Shown here one piece after another: positions 8,321 through 16,284 of a stretch of DNA of 64,000 bases. Position 1 is the stretch's first letter. The number at the start of each line of letters is the position of its first letter. A program made the translations under genes and the position numbers. The notes beneath the pieces are model-generated. The model was not told the DNA's origin. It saw only the letters and a list, made by a program, of their open reading frames with translations, and did no database searches. This DNA comes from Paenibacillus_E qinlingensis (GTDB taxonomy: Bacteria > Bacillota > Bacilli > Paenibacillales > NBRC-103111), in NCBI RefSeq assembly GCF_028746185.1, contig NZ_JAQIVH010000010.1, positions 124,001 to 188,000 on the forward strand. The letters are read 5' to 3'.

Positions 8321-9163
8321 TTATCTATTTAAATGCAGCTTACGCGTATTCAACATCCCAGCAAGACCTGTTGGATCTTGACTCACTTTGTACTGGACGA
8401 AAGCCTCTGCTTGTTCAGAAGTACGAAGACGAAGCGGTTTAGGATCCATCTCTGTTACGAGTTTAACGACAACGTCTGCAACAGACTCTGAGGTTTGTGG
8501 CACCGAATTGCGTTTGGAGAACGCGTCCAAGTACTCGGTTATGATTGGTTTGTAGTCATCTTCCAAGATGCCGCCGGTTTTCTGCACGTGCCCCAGTACC
8601 GTAGCGTTGAAATTCGTCGCAATCGCGCCAGGCTCCAGCAGTGTGACATCGATACCAAAAGCAGGCTTATAGTAAGTAGCCAAGCTCTCAAGCAATCCCT
8701 CTACAGCGAATTTGGCTGCGCAGTAGATTTCATTGAAAGGTTGACCGACCAAGCCGCCAACACTCGTTGTTGCGATAAGATGAGCGGAATCCGATTTGCG
8801 AAGCAAGGGAAGGCCAGCCCGAATCGTATGCATGACCCCGTAAACATTCGTATCGAATACGGCTTGAATCTCTTCGAAGCTAGCTTGACCCAGCGCTCGG
8901 AGGAATCCGAAGCCTGCATTACAAAGCAACACATCGAGATGACCGTGCTTGCTTTCAATCTCGCCAAAGGCTTTTTCCATAGAAGCGGCTTCCGTTACTT
9001 CCATTTCCATAAAATGAAGATTTGCGACGTTCGCATACTGCTCTTGATCGCGAGCGACATTGCGCGTACCTGCATAGACGATCCAGCCAAGCTCGGCAAA
9101 CTTCAAGGCAGTTGCAAGCCCGATACCTGAGGATGCCCCCGTAATCGCGATAATTTTATGCAT
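8321..9163 (-). CDS. Short-chain dehydrogenase/reductase
   Basis: 280 residues, a classical SDR. The nucleotide-binding motif TGASSGIGLATA is near residues 8-18, NAG is in LLCNAGFG, and the catalytic Tyr and Lys are in YCAAK preceded by the Ser region TTSVGG. The ribosome site AAGGAG lies before the ATG. Length and motifs fit NAD(P)-dependent oxidoreductases acting on small carbonyl or alcohol substrates. The substrate is not predictable. The MarR gene directly upstream on the same strand is the likely regulator. Confidence 0.88.
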   Translation of the reverse strand: MHKIIAITGASSGIGLATALKFAELGWIVYAGTRNVARDQEQYANVANLHFMEMEVTEAASMEKAFGEIESKHGHLDVLLCNAGFGFLRALGQASFEEIQAVFDTNVYGVMHTIRAGLPLLRKSDSAHLIATTSVGGLVGQPFNEIYCAAKFAVEGLLESLATYYKPAFGIDVTLLEPGAIATNFNATVLGHVQKTGGILEDDYKPIITEYLDAFSKRNSVPQTSESVADVVVKLVTEMDPKPLRLRTSEQAEAFVQYKVSQDPTGLAGMLNTRKLHLNR

Positions 9164-9250
9164 ATGATGAACTCCTTATGTGTTTATTTGTTTAACTGTT
9201 TAGAAACTAAACAATATACCTGGATGCCGAATTCGTCAACTGGAAAATGA

Positions 9251-9276
9251 AAAATCCCAACGTTTGTTGGGATTTT
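9251..9276 (-). terminator. Intrinsic terminator
   Basis: AAAATCCCAA pairs perfectly with TTGGGATTTT across a CGTTTG loop. It overlaps the stop codon of the MarR gene, so that gene is terminated before the SDR gene, which therefore probably has its own promoter. Confidence 0.8.
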
Positions 9277-9691
9277 AAACAGGCATTTTAGCTAATAGCT
9301 GTTGCAATGTAGCGAGCTCTTCTTCTGTATAAGAAGTGAAGAGTTGTTCGATTTTCGTATTATACGCAGCAAGGATGTGGATTATGAGTTCGTTCCCTTT
9401 ATCCGTCATTTGTAGAAGATGACTGCGGCGACTGGTCGGATGGGGTTTGCGGACGAGGAGTCCCTGTTCTTCCATTTTATCCAATAGCTGTGTAATCGCT
9501 CCGCGGGTTAGCCCGAATTCGTTGGCAATATCCACCGCGATGCAGTCTGGATGCTTGCGCAGATACTCTAAGACGTACATCATGATCGGTGATATCTGAA
9601 ACTCAGGCAGCACCTGTGTTAAATAGGAGGAAATGACATTCTTGATCCCGCGAAATTTGGTCGTCATCCATTCATGCTCAGGTGTTGTCAT
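9275..9691 (-). CDS. MarR-family transcriptional regulator
   Basis: 138 residues. The winged helix-turn-helix is visible (AVDIANEFGLTRGAITQLLDKMEEQGLLVRKPHPTSRR, with the wing Arg residues before HLLQMTDKG). No cysteine is present, so redox sensing is unlikely. The start ATG has AGGGCGG upstream. It likely represses itself and the SDR gene at 8321-9163. The region upstream holds an odd minus-strand hairpin and T-run (9733-9767). Confidence 0.88.
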   Translation of the reverse strand: MTTPEHEWMTTKFRGIKNVISSYLTQVLPEFQISPIMMYVLEYLRKHPDCIAVDIANEFGLTRGAITQLLDKMEEQGLLVRKPHPTSRRSHLLQMTDKGNELIIHILAAYNTKIEQLFTSYTEEELATLQQLLAKMPV

Positions 9692-9732
9692 ACATAGCCG
9701 CCCTTTGGTGTATAGTGTCTAACTAGTATGCC

Positions 9733-9804
9733 AAAAAAAGAGACCCACAGCAACGGGCTGTGGGTCTAAGTTTATATTTTAAAGGGGGGTTGGTCTTTAT
9801 TATA
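9733..9804 (-). ncRNA. Possible short transcript or attenuated leader upstream of marR
   Basis: On the minus strand a perfect -10 TATAAT (9799-9804) is followed about 30 nt later by a perfect 11-bp hairpin (arms AGACCCACAGC and GCTGTGGGTCT, 9741-9767) and a run of seven T. This makes an intrinsic terminator between divergent genes, 40 nt ahead of the MarR start. Either a small RNA of about 60 nt is made, or MarR is controlled by attenuation. The -35 region is weak. Confidence 0.45.
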
Positions 9805-9937
9805 GGCAAGTTACATTAAAACAACATGAAAGTTAGATTTCATTTTCATTACAAATTTGACAGTGGTAAAATAAGTTGGAAAGCCAAGCATAAGCTTGAG
9901 CTGGAGAGCGGGGTATTTCCTATTGAAGCATTATTCC

Positions 9938-12148
9938 ATGAGGTCACATTTAACGATCACATTTGCTCTAATGGCCTTGATTCCGATCCTGATTCTAGGC
10001 GGCTTCCAAGTTTCGCAAATTAAGCATATCACACAGGAAACGAACCAAAACCAGCGCCAAACGACGTATCGCCTTGGAGACGCGGTTGAAGCTTACATGT
10101 CCTATCATCGCAATGCCGTTGAAACCTTGGCAGCTACGATTTCGGCATCGGATGCGGCTTTTCGAAATCGGGAGAGCCTGACTTTGAAGCTGCAGTCCTT
10201 GCAAGAGAATCTGGCGGGATTCACAGGCATTTACGTAATCGATGATAAAGGAATGATCAAAGCCACACACCAGATGTCAACGAATCTGATTGGTGCGGAT
10301 GTTAACGCTCGTGACTACACGGCTCGTGTGAAGACTGGGCAGAAAGCCATTATATCTTCATTATTTAAAGGTCCTGAGAGCTTGAACCAACCGGCAATAG
10401 CGATTGCTGTACCGATCTATAAAGGCAACAAGCAAGTAGATGGGTTCGTGTTGGCTGTACTTGAACTAGCGCCAATCAAGACGCTCGTCACGAAATATGA
10501 TTATGGGACAGAGACATATCCTGTCGTTTTGGATCATGCTGGCAAGCCCATTTACCATCCGAATGCGGCGCTAACGGAATCCATGGCGGATTTATCGAAA
10601 GAGCCTGTCGTTGCAGACGCCAAAATGTTAAAACAAGGCGAGGGCACCTACACATTAAGCACCTCGTCACATAGAGAACTTATTACCTATAAGCTGATCC
10701 CAGACTTGAATCTCATCGTATGGGTAAGCAGATCGACTGCCGCTGTCAACGCAGCATTCACGGAATCTTTACGGATCACGTTGCTGTTGGTCGTATTCAC
10801 GCTCATTTTAACCCTACTGCTAGGCAGTTTATTGGCCAAAAGATTAAACGGCACGATTCATGCTTTAGTCGGCTATACACAGCGACTAGCTGGAGGCTCG
10901 TTCGCCCAGCCTGACCAGAAAGCGGTTCCGCGCGGAGCGCCCGCAGAGCTGCATCAGCTTGCCGAGCATTTTTTCCGCATGGCCGCGCAGATCAAGGAAA
11001 ACCAACGTGCCTTGCTGCAGTTGAATAGCGAGCTTGAGCATCGCGTGGAGGAGCGAACCCAGCGATTGCAGGACGAGCACGCGACGTTGAATGCTGTTTT
11101 AGAAAGCATGTCTGATGCGATTGTCCTGATTGATGTGCAGCATAACGTGCTGTATGCCAATCATCAGATGGCGGAAAGCTTCGCGATTCCAATGGGCGAA
11201 TTATCCAATATGCCAGAGGCTGATTTATTTGAGCGAATTGCTGAGCTATTGCCTGAGGATCAGGACGAGCTCCAGTTGCGTAAGTTGACGGCGGAGCCTA
11301 GGGTACAAAGCGCCTTAACAGTGAAAACAGTGCAAGGCAAGCCACGCTTTATGATGGTATCCGCGTTTCAGGTTGCGCGGGAGGGGCGGGTATTTGGCCG
11401 CGGTTATGTGTGGCGTGACAGAACGAAGGAGCATGAAATCGACGCGTTGAAGAACGATCTCATTTCCCTGGCATCGCATGAATTCAAAACCCCCATTACG
11501 AGTATTCGCGGTGGGGTGGAAACCTTACTGCGCAGGGACGCGCACTGGGATGAGGACTTTAAGTTGGAGCTGCTTGAGGGCATCCATGAGGACATAGGCC
11601 GTATCCAAGATCTCATTGATGAGTGGCTGGATATATCCAAAATCGAATCAGGTGCGATGGGGATTCATCCACAACCGTTGAAGTTAGCCGCTGTAATCGA
11701 AAGTGCTAGACATCGACTGCCTGAAGATATCAGCGCGGATCGGTTGCAGTTCGAGGTTGAGCTGCCTGCGGATATTCCGCTTGTCTTTGCAGATAAGCTC
11801 CGTATGGAGCAGGTATTCTTGAACTTGTTCATCAACGCGGTTCGATATAACGAGCGGGAACCGATCATTAAGGTGACCACGCACGCGGATGAAACGTATG
11901 TCTACGTTCACGTGCAGGATAATGGGATCGGCATTGCAGAGGAACATTTGACTAAATTATTCGATCGCTTCTATCGCGTGGACGTATCGTCCAGTCGTCA
12001 AACTGGGGGCACAGGGCTTGGGTTGGCAATTTGCAAAGGAATTATGGAAGCCCATGGCGGAACCATTCAGGTTGAAAGCCAGCTGGGTGAGGGAAGCCGA
12101 TTCCTACTTACGATTCCGCGGTTTAATGGGGGAGATGAGCTGGCATGA
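9938..12148 (+). CDS. Multidomain sensor histidine kinase (Cache-HAMP-PAS-HisKA-HATPase)
   Basis: About 736 residues. An N-terminal helix (TFALMALIPILILGGF) is followed by an extracellular Cache-like sensor (about 30-270, with the MIKATHQMSTNLIGADVNARDY region typical of dCache), a second helix (ITLLLVVFTLILTLLLGSL), HAMP, a PAS domain (ESMSDAIVLIDVQHNVLYAN), HisKA with ASHEFKTPITS and a HATPase ending GGTGLGLAICKGIMEAHGG. The start is uncertain: in-frame TTG codons at 9896 and 9923 are possible. I chose ATG 9938 because it gives a normal short cytoplasmic N-terminus, although no good ribosome site precedes it. The gene overlaps the regulator gene by 4 nt. Confidence 0.88.
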   Translation: MRSHLTITFALMALIPILILGGFQVSQIKHITQETNQNQRQTTYRLGDAVEAYMSYHRNAVETLAATISASDAAFRNRESLTLKLQSLQENLAGFTGIYVIDDKGMIKATHQMSTNLIGADVNARDYTARVKTGQKAIISSLFKGPESLNQPAIAIAVPIYKGNKQVDGFVLAVLELAPIKTLVTKYDYGTETYPVVLDHAGKPIYHPNAALTESMADLSKEPVVADAKMLKQGEGTYTLSTSSHRELITYKLIPDLNLIVWVSRSTAAVNAAFTESLRITLLLVVFTLILTLLLGSLLAKRLNGTIHALVGYTQRLAGGSFAQPDQKAVPRGAPAELHQLAEHFFRMAAQIKENQRALLQLNSELEHRVEERTQRLQDEHATLNAVLESMSDAIVLIDVQHNVLYANHQMAESFAIPMGELSNMPEADLFERIAELLPEDQDELQLRKLTAEPRVQSALTVKTVQGKPRFMMVSAFQVAREGRVFGRGYVWRDRTKEHEIDALKNDLISLASHEFKTPITSIRGGVETLLRRDAHWDEDFKLELLEGIHEDIGRIQDLIDEWLDISKIESGAMGIHPQPLKLAAVIESARHRLPEDISADRLQFEVELPADIPLVFADKLRMEQVFLNLFINAVRYNEREPIIKVTTHADETYVYVHVQDNGIGIAEEHLTKLFDRFYRVDVSSSRQTGGTGLGLAICKGIMEAHGGTIQVESQLGEGSRFLLTIPRFNGGDELA

Positions 12149-12846
12149 GCGCAAAGAAAATCATGATTGTCGACGATGAGCCCAAAATCATTCGTTTTAT
12201 AGCGGCGAATTTGAAGTCTTTAGGTTTTGAAACGGTGGCCTGTCAAAGCGGGGCTGAGGCGTTGGAGAAGGCGGAGTCTGTCGATCCGGATTTGATTTTG
12301 CTGGATCTAATGATGCCAGGGATGGATGGCTTCGAAGTATTGCGCAGACTGCGTACCTATTCTAGTGTGCCTGTCATTATGCTAACCGCAAGGAGCAATG
12401 GCGCGGATAAAGTACAGGGGTTGAATCTCGGGGCAGATGATTATTTGACCAAGCCCTTCTCGTTGGACGAGCTGTTTGCCAGAGTCAATGCCGTGCTTCG
12501 TCGTTTGGATGGACGCATGCCAGCGCCATCTACGGTAAGTGAATTGACCGTTGGACCTGTTAACGTCAATTTAGCTCAGCGCCGAATACGACTAGGCACA
12601 GCGGAAGTGAAATTTACGGAGACAGAGTACAATCTGTTCGTTCTACTCTTGCAGCATGAAGGCAAAGTCATGACGCATGAGCAGTTGTTGAGCGAGATCT
12701 GGGGAAGCGAGTACCGCGATGAGGTCGAGTATTTGCGTGTTACCATCGCGCGAATTCGGCAGAAGCTGAAGGCCCACGCCGAAGGGCAGGAGCTAATTGT
12801 GACCTACCCTGGCGTTGGTTATATGGCGAAGGGGGATTGTAGCTGA
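12145..12846 (+). CDS. OmpR-family response regulator
   Basis: 233 residues. The receiver domain has VDDEPK, the phospho-Asp in LILLDLMMPGMDG and Lys in TKPFSL. The winged-helix domain contains FTETEYNLFVLLLQHEGKVMTHEQLL and ends VTYPGVGYMAKG. It is translationally coupled to the Cache-type kinase by ATGA. Sequence features are PhoP/KdpE-like, but the regulon cannot be read. Confidence 0.9.
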   Translation: MSAKKIMIVDDEPKIIRFIAANLKSLGFETVACQSGAEALEKAESVDPDLILLDLMMPGMDGFEVLRRLRTYSSVPVIMLTARSNGADKVQGLNLGADDYLTKPFSLDELFARVNAVLRRLDGRMPAPSTVSELTVGPVNVNLAQRRIRLGTAEVKFTETEYNLFVLLLQHEGKVMTHEQLLSEIWGSEYRDEVEYLRVTIARIRQKLKAHAEGQELIVTYPGVGYMAKGDCS

Positions 12847-12898
12847 TTTGAGTTTGGTTTGTGGCTTGCGAACGTAAGGTGACTGCCGATTCTTGTTT

Positions 12899-13081
12899 AG
12901 ATGTATAAACTACAGCTAATTTGCTCGAATCTGACGTATTTTCGGGATTAGATGGAAAAAATACATTTAATAGGTATGTCTTATGAAGAATCGAGCAAAT
13001 CGAAGGAATATAACTACTGGAAATACAGTTAATCTTTCAAATTCGAGAAATCCGTTTCAAAAAGATGGAGAAAATCCAGTT
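12899..13081. repeat. Dyad-symmetric intergenic element B
   Basis: The gap 12847-13288 has no gene. AAATACAGTT at 13021 and AAATCCAGTT at 13072 are 51 nt apart. Degenerate direct partners lie at 12899 and 12950, also 51 nt apart, and both nested pairs share the centre 12990. CTACAGCTAATTTG at 12910 matches, as its complement, sequence in element C, so B and C are related copies. The left arm of B has decayed. Confidence 0.6.
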
Positions 13082-13128
13082 AGATAGCAGGAGGCAGGTT
13101 TATTAACTCATCCGTTATTAAAAAAAGA

Positions 13129-13217
13129 GGCTGTTTCAAAAGTGAACTGCACCCCAAATGTTAGACACAACTAACAATTGAGGTGCAGTTCAAAGTCTGA
13201 ACGGACGTTGGACAGCC
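13129..13217. repeat. Nested palindrome built from IS-like ends
   Basis: An inner inverted repeat (TGAACTGCACC at 13143-13153 and GGTGCAGTTCA at 13182-13192) continues into AAATGTTAGACA and a diverged partner. This resembles two ends of an IS3-family (IS150-like) element facing each other with no transposase between. An outer GGCTGT/ACAGCC pair (13129-13134, 13212-13217) encloses it. It could be a MITE, a deletion scar or a terminator made from such ends. Confidence 0.5.
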
Positions 13218-13288
13218 TTTTCCACTTTAGCTACTCAGCAGTTTCTTAACTCGACGGCAGGCAATCGTAATAGCGTTTCTTCAAAAAA

Positions 13289-14390
13289 TTATCTTGCTTC
13301 TACAAATAGATTATCGACCTCGAAACTGGCTGTGTAAGCGCGAACGCCGACCTTGCCTGCGGGAAGGGGAGCATTGTCAGTAGCGCTCAATTTCTCTTCG
13401 CCATTCAAGTAACCCTTCAATTGATTACCAATCATTTGAAGCTCCATTCGATACCATTGGTTAATATTAATCGTAAGCGGATAGGACGCTAGATCTGTCA
13501 CGACACCGTTCTGTTTTTTGCTGATCGCCAGTTTGCCAGCCACTTTATCAAGGCGCAGCATGTAGAAGTTGTTGCTGTCGGTATAGCGACCCATGAGGCT
13601 GGCGTAGCCTGTGTTAGTGAGCAGCTTGATGTTGCCTGAGACAAAGGCGTTGGCATACAAGGCACTGCTTGCGAATCCACGCGCTTCAGCGGTGATGGAG
13701 GTATTCTTCAGGACTTTCGTTCCATCTGTCACTACAGACCAAGTGCCTGTATCCAACGTCCATCTATCTAGCATTGCCAGATTCCAAATCGTCACTGTAC
13801 ATAATACGGGTAGCCATGAAGTCATCGACGCTGATCCCCTGATCTTCGCTTCGAATACCTGCGGAGCCAAGTGTAAACTCATCGTCACTTATAGAGAGTC
13901 GTTCCACGCCATTCAGATATCCTTTCAATGTGGAGCCATATAAATAAAATTTCAACTTGTAATCGGTTCCAGAAACAATCGTTTCAGGGGAGTAGGCAAG
14001 AACAGTGGTCGTCGTCGTGCCGACTTTCACAAGTTCAATTCGATTATTGGTTGCATTCAGTCTTAAATAGTAGTAATTCGTAGGAGCAGCACCGACAACG
14101 TCAACATATCGCGCGACGAGACCGGAATTGCCTGTCGTGCCGTTGAACTTGATCGTTCCTTGCACAGAGCTGTCTGCCCAACTGTAGTTGGAGGAGGGGG
14201 CATCGTTGTACACTGCCATGGAAACACCGGTAGTTGTCGTCGTATTTAGACGTTTACTGCCATCCGTTATAACGTTCCAGTCACCGTATTTTAAATTCCA
14301 GTTCGTAATGGTTCCGCTTTCAAAATTGTCAGTTCGAACTGGATTATGAACTTGAGGTGAGACAGGCGTTGTGACCGGTGACGTTCCAGT
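13289..14390 (-). pseudogene. Decayed C-terminus of a LamG-like domain protein
   Basis: Two adjacent minus-strand frames encode two consecutive beta-sandwich (LamG or concanavalin-like) repeats. The upstream one, open from 14390, contains DNFESGT and GYLNGVERLSISD. The downstream one, to 13289, contains WTLDTGTWSVVTDG and GYLNGEEKLSATD. Removing one A in the stretch read GCTAGATAGATGG (about 13765-13772) joins them as ESGNADRWTLDTGTW, so a 1-nt insertion broke the gene. There is also no start or signal peptide: a TGA at 14391 precedes the fragment. The same kind of domain ends the glycoside hydrolase at 22755. Probably the tail of a lost secreted carbohydrate-active enzyme. Confidence 0.75.
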
Positions 14391-14456
14391 TCATCTAATG
14401 ACGGAGAGGCAGCTTTTTGGTTCGCTTCGCCGGTTCCCGGCGGAGGCTGCCCATAT

Positions 14457-14489
14457 TAGTTGTAATTATCAACTATTGTATGTTATACT
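14457..14489 (+). promoter_or_regulatory. Promoter with MarR operator 1
   Basis: A perfect interrupted palindrome TAGTTGTAATTATCAACTA (14457-14475) overlaps the -35 TTGTAA (14460) of a promoter with -10 TTATAC (14483, spacer 17). A second copy with the same design lies after the gene, so this is likely an autoregulatory operator. Confidence 0.7.
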
Positions 14490-14506
14490 TCATTCAGGTG
14501 ATGACA

Positions 14507-14965
14507 ATGACTACTAATTCTCCTTATATTAACGTAAGGGAAACCTTCCAGCGGCTTGTGAGAGTGTTTGGACTATTACAGAAAGACGGCGCCCATGACT
14601 GCGGCATCTCAGTCATCCAGAGCCATATTCTATACGAGTTAGGCAAGCGACCGAACTTATCGCTTAATGATCTTGCCGGGCTGCTTGTTACGGATACAAG
14701 CTCACTTAGCAGACAAGTTCAGCAACTCGTTGAGCTAGATTTGGTCAATAGACTACCCGATCCCAATGATCGGCGTTATGTCGTATTGTCGTTGACCTCG
14801 GATGGCGAGATGAAACAGCTGCACATCGCAGAATCCATGGACGTATACTTGCGCAATGTATTCGCGGGTATTCCGGAAGAGAAGCATGAACAAGTATTTG
14901 AAACGCTTAGTCTCATGAATACGGCATTGGGCAGTACTCCGTTTACGAAAGAACCTTCTTCCTAG
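14507..14965 (+). CDS. MarR-family regulator, probable redox or quinone sensor
   Basis: 152 residues from ATG 14507, chosen because AGGTG ends 6 nt upstream (an in-frame ATG at 14501 is too close to it). Winged helix: SLNDLAGLLVTDTSSLSRQVQQLVELDLVNRLPDPNDRRYVVLSL. A single cysteine, Cys32, sits in the N-terminal helix, a position used for thiol or electrophile sensing in some MarR proteins. The genes that follow (nitroreductase, ABM monooxygenase) and the duplicate operators suggest an electrophile or quinone detoxification cassette. The inducer is not known. Confidence 0.88.
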   Translation: MTTNSPYINVRETFQRLVRVFGLLQKDGAHDCGISVIQSHILYELGKRPNLSLNDLAGLLVTDTSSLSRQVQQLVELDLVNRLPDPNDRRYVVLSLTSDGEMKQLHIAESMDVYLRNVFAGIPEEKHEQVFETLSLMNTALGSTPFTKEPSS

Positions 14966-14990
14966 AAGCTCCTAGAAAGAAGGTGGCCTT
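14953..14990 (+). terminator. Terminator after marR
   Basis: ACCTTCTT and AAGAAGGT pair, with an inner CTAG/CTAG, followed by CCTTTT. The stem is good and the T-run short. Confidence 0.55.
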
Positions 14991-15023
14991 TTGCGTAATA
15001 GTTGCAAATATCAATTATATATT
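14991..15023 (+). promoter_or_regulatory. Promoter region with MarR operator 2
   Basis: TAGTTGCAAATATCAATTA (14999-15017) repeats the TAGTTG-N7-CAA(C/T)TA design of operator 1 and lies between TTGCGT (14991) and TTATAT (15015), so bound repressor would block the nitroreductase promoter. The actual -35/-10 assignment is tentative. Confidence 0.6.
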
Positions 15024-15156
15024 AGTGTCATTAATTGCCTATGTCAGATATCAGAGGTATTAAATACCTCGAGAACGTCCCAGCGGATAAGAATGAGTGT
15101 AACATATACGCCCTAAATTCAACTGAACAAAATTATGACTAAAGGGGTTAATTTAA

Positions 15157-15894
15157 ATGAATGATGTCTATCATACGCTCATCAACCATCGCTCTATCCG
15201 AAACTATACCGAACAACCGGTAAGCGATCAGGATTTGAGGATGATTATAGAATCAGTACAAGCAGCAGCTTCGTCCATTAATGGACAGCAAGTCACCGTA
15301 ATCAGCATTCGAAATCCGAAAACGAAATCGAAAATTGCAGAGCTTGCCGGCAATCAGTCTTGGATCGAGCAAGCTCCCGTTTTTTTACTATTTTGTGCGG
15401 ATTTTTATCGAGCTAAAATTGCCGCGGAGCTTAACGGCGAGCAATTAGTCGTTACGGATGGTGCAGAGTCCATTATCGTAGGGTCCACAGATGTAGGTCT
15501 GGCGATGGGTAACGCGATAGCTACGGCTGAATCGTTAGGGCTTGGAATCGTACCGATAGGAGGAGTGAGAAGACAGCCTCTAGAGCTCATCGAGCTGCTA
15601 GGTCTGCCTGAGTATGTGTTCCCAGTCAGCGGTCTCGTGGTTGGTCACCCTGTTGATACCTCGGATAAGAAGCATCGTCTTCCGCAAGCGGCTGTTTGGC
15701 ACGAAGAAACGTATAATACCGAACTTAAGGGCTTAATTAAACAATATGACGATGAAGTTTCTGTCTATATGGAGAAACGTACGAATGGAAAAGAAACGAG
15801 GAACTGGTCACAAACCGTGTCATCCATATACAACCGGATCTATTATCCGCGAGTAAGAGATATGCTTGAGAAGCAGGGATTTGATTTCAAATAG
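15157..15894 (+). CDS. NADPH-dependent FMN nitroreductase (NfsA/NfrA type)
   Basis: 245 residues. The N-terminal HRSIRNYTEQPVSDQDLRMIIE with the FMN-phosphate-binding Arg residues, AASSINGQQ and the GLGIVPIGGVR segment are characteristic of the NfsA/NfrA oxygen-insensitive nitroreductases. The family reduces nitroaromatics, quinones or flavins with two electrons. AAAGGGG lies ahead of the ATG. The gene is 14 nt upstream of the monooxygenase, so the two form an operon under MarR operator 2. Confidence 0.9.
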   Translation: MNDVYHTLINHRSIRNYTEQPVSDQDLRMIIESVQAAASSINGQQVTVISIRNPKTKSKIAELAGNQSWIEQAPVFLLFCADFYRAKIAAELNGEQLVVTDGAESIIVGSTDVGLAMGNAIATAESLGLGIVPIGGVRRQPLELIELLGLPEYVFPVSGLVVGHPVDTSDKKHRLPQAAVWHEETYNTELKGLIKQYDDEVSVYMEKRTNGKETRNWSQTVSSIYNRIYYPRVRDMLEKQGFDFK

Positions 15895-15907
15895 GAGGAA
15901 GATAACC

Positions 15908-16189
15908 ATGATTATTTTACAAGTACAAATGACAGTGAAAGTGGAGGAGCGCGAGACCTTCCTGAATAAGGCTAATTTGCTGCTTACGGCTACGCAAGCC
16001 GAGGAGGGGAACATCAGCTACAACCTTTATGAGAATGTGTCTAGACCTGGTAGTTTTGCTATGCTTGAGGAGTGGCGGGATGAGCAAGCGATCGATCGTC
16101 ATAATAAATCGGAGCATTTCACCGAGTTCTTGGCGTATGCGCGCAATGTTCTTGCGGAGCCGGCTAACATGTATCGTTTAAATCAATAA
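15908..16189 (+). CDS. Antibiotic-biosynthesis-monooxygenase (ABM) domain protein
   Basis: 93 residues, a YgiN/ABM-type ferredoxin-like fold: MIILQVQMTVKVEERETFLN, then EEGNISYNLYENVSRPGSFAMLEEWRDEQAIDRHNKSEHF. The last part is the conserved signature with the active-site His. Members act as quinol monooxygenases or heme-degrading enzymes. AGGAGGA lies about 10 nt before ATG 15908, which I prefer over an upstream in-frame ATG inside the nitroreductase gene. Pairing with a nitroreductase and MarR fits quinone turnover. Confidence 0.88.
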   Translation: MIILQVQMTVKVEERETFLNKANLLLTATQAEEGNISYNLYENVSRPGSFAMLEEWRDEQAIDRHNKSEHFTEFLAYARNVLAEPANMYRLNQ

Positions 16190-16206
16190 TTGAAGGATGT
16201 TCCTAT

Positions 16207-16240
16207 AAAAAAAGCTATCCGTAAATGCGGATAGCTTTTT
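16207..16240 (+). terminator. Intrinsic terminator
   Basis: AAAAAGCTATCCG and CGGATAGCTTTTT form a perfect 13-bp stem with a 6-nt loop. It ends the nitroreductase operon. Confidence 0.9.
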
Positions 16241-16284
16241 GTGAGGAATTGGTGTGCCGCAAAGGGGGCAAATATCAGCTGATG

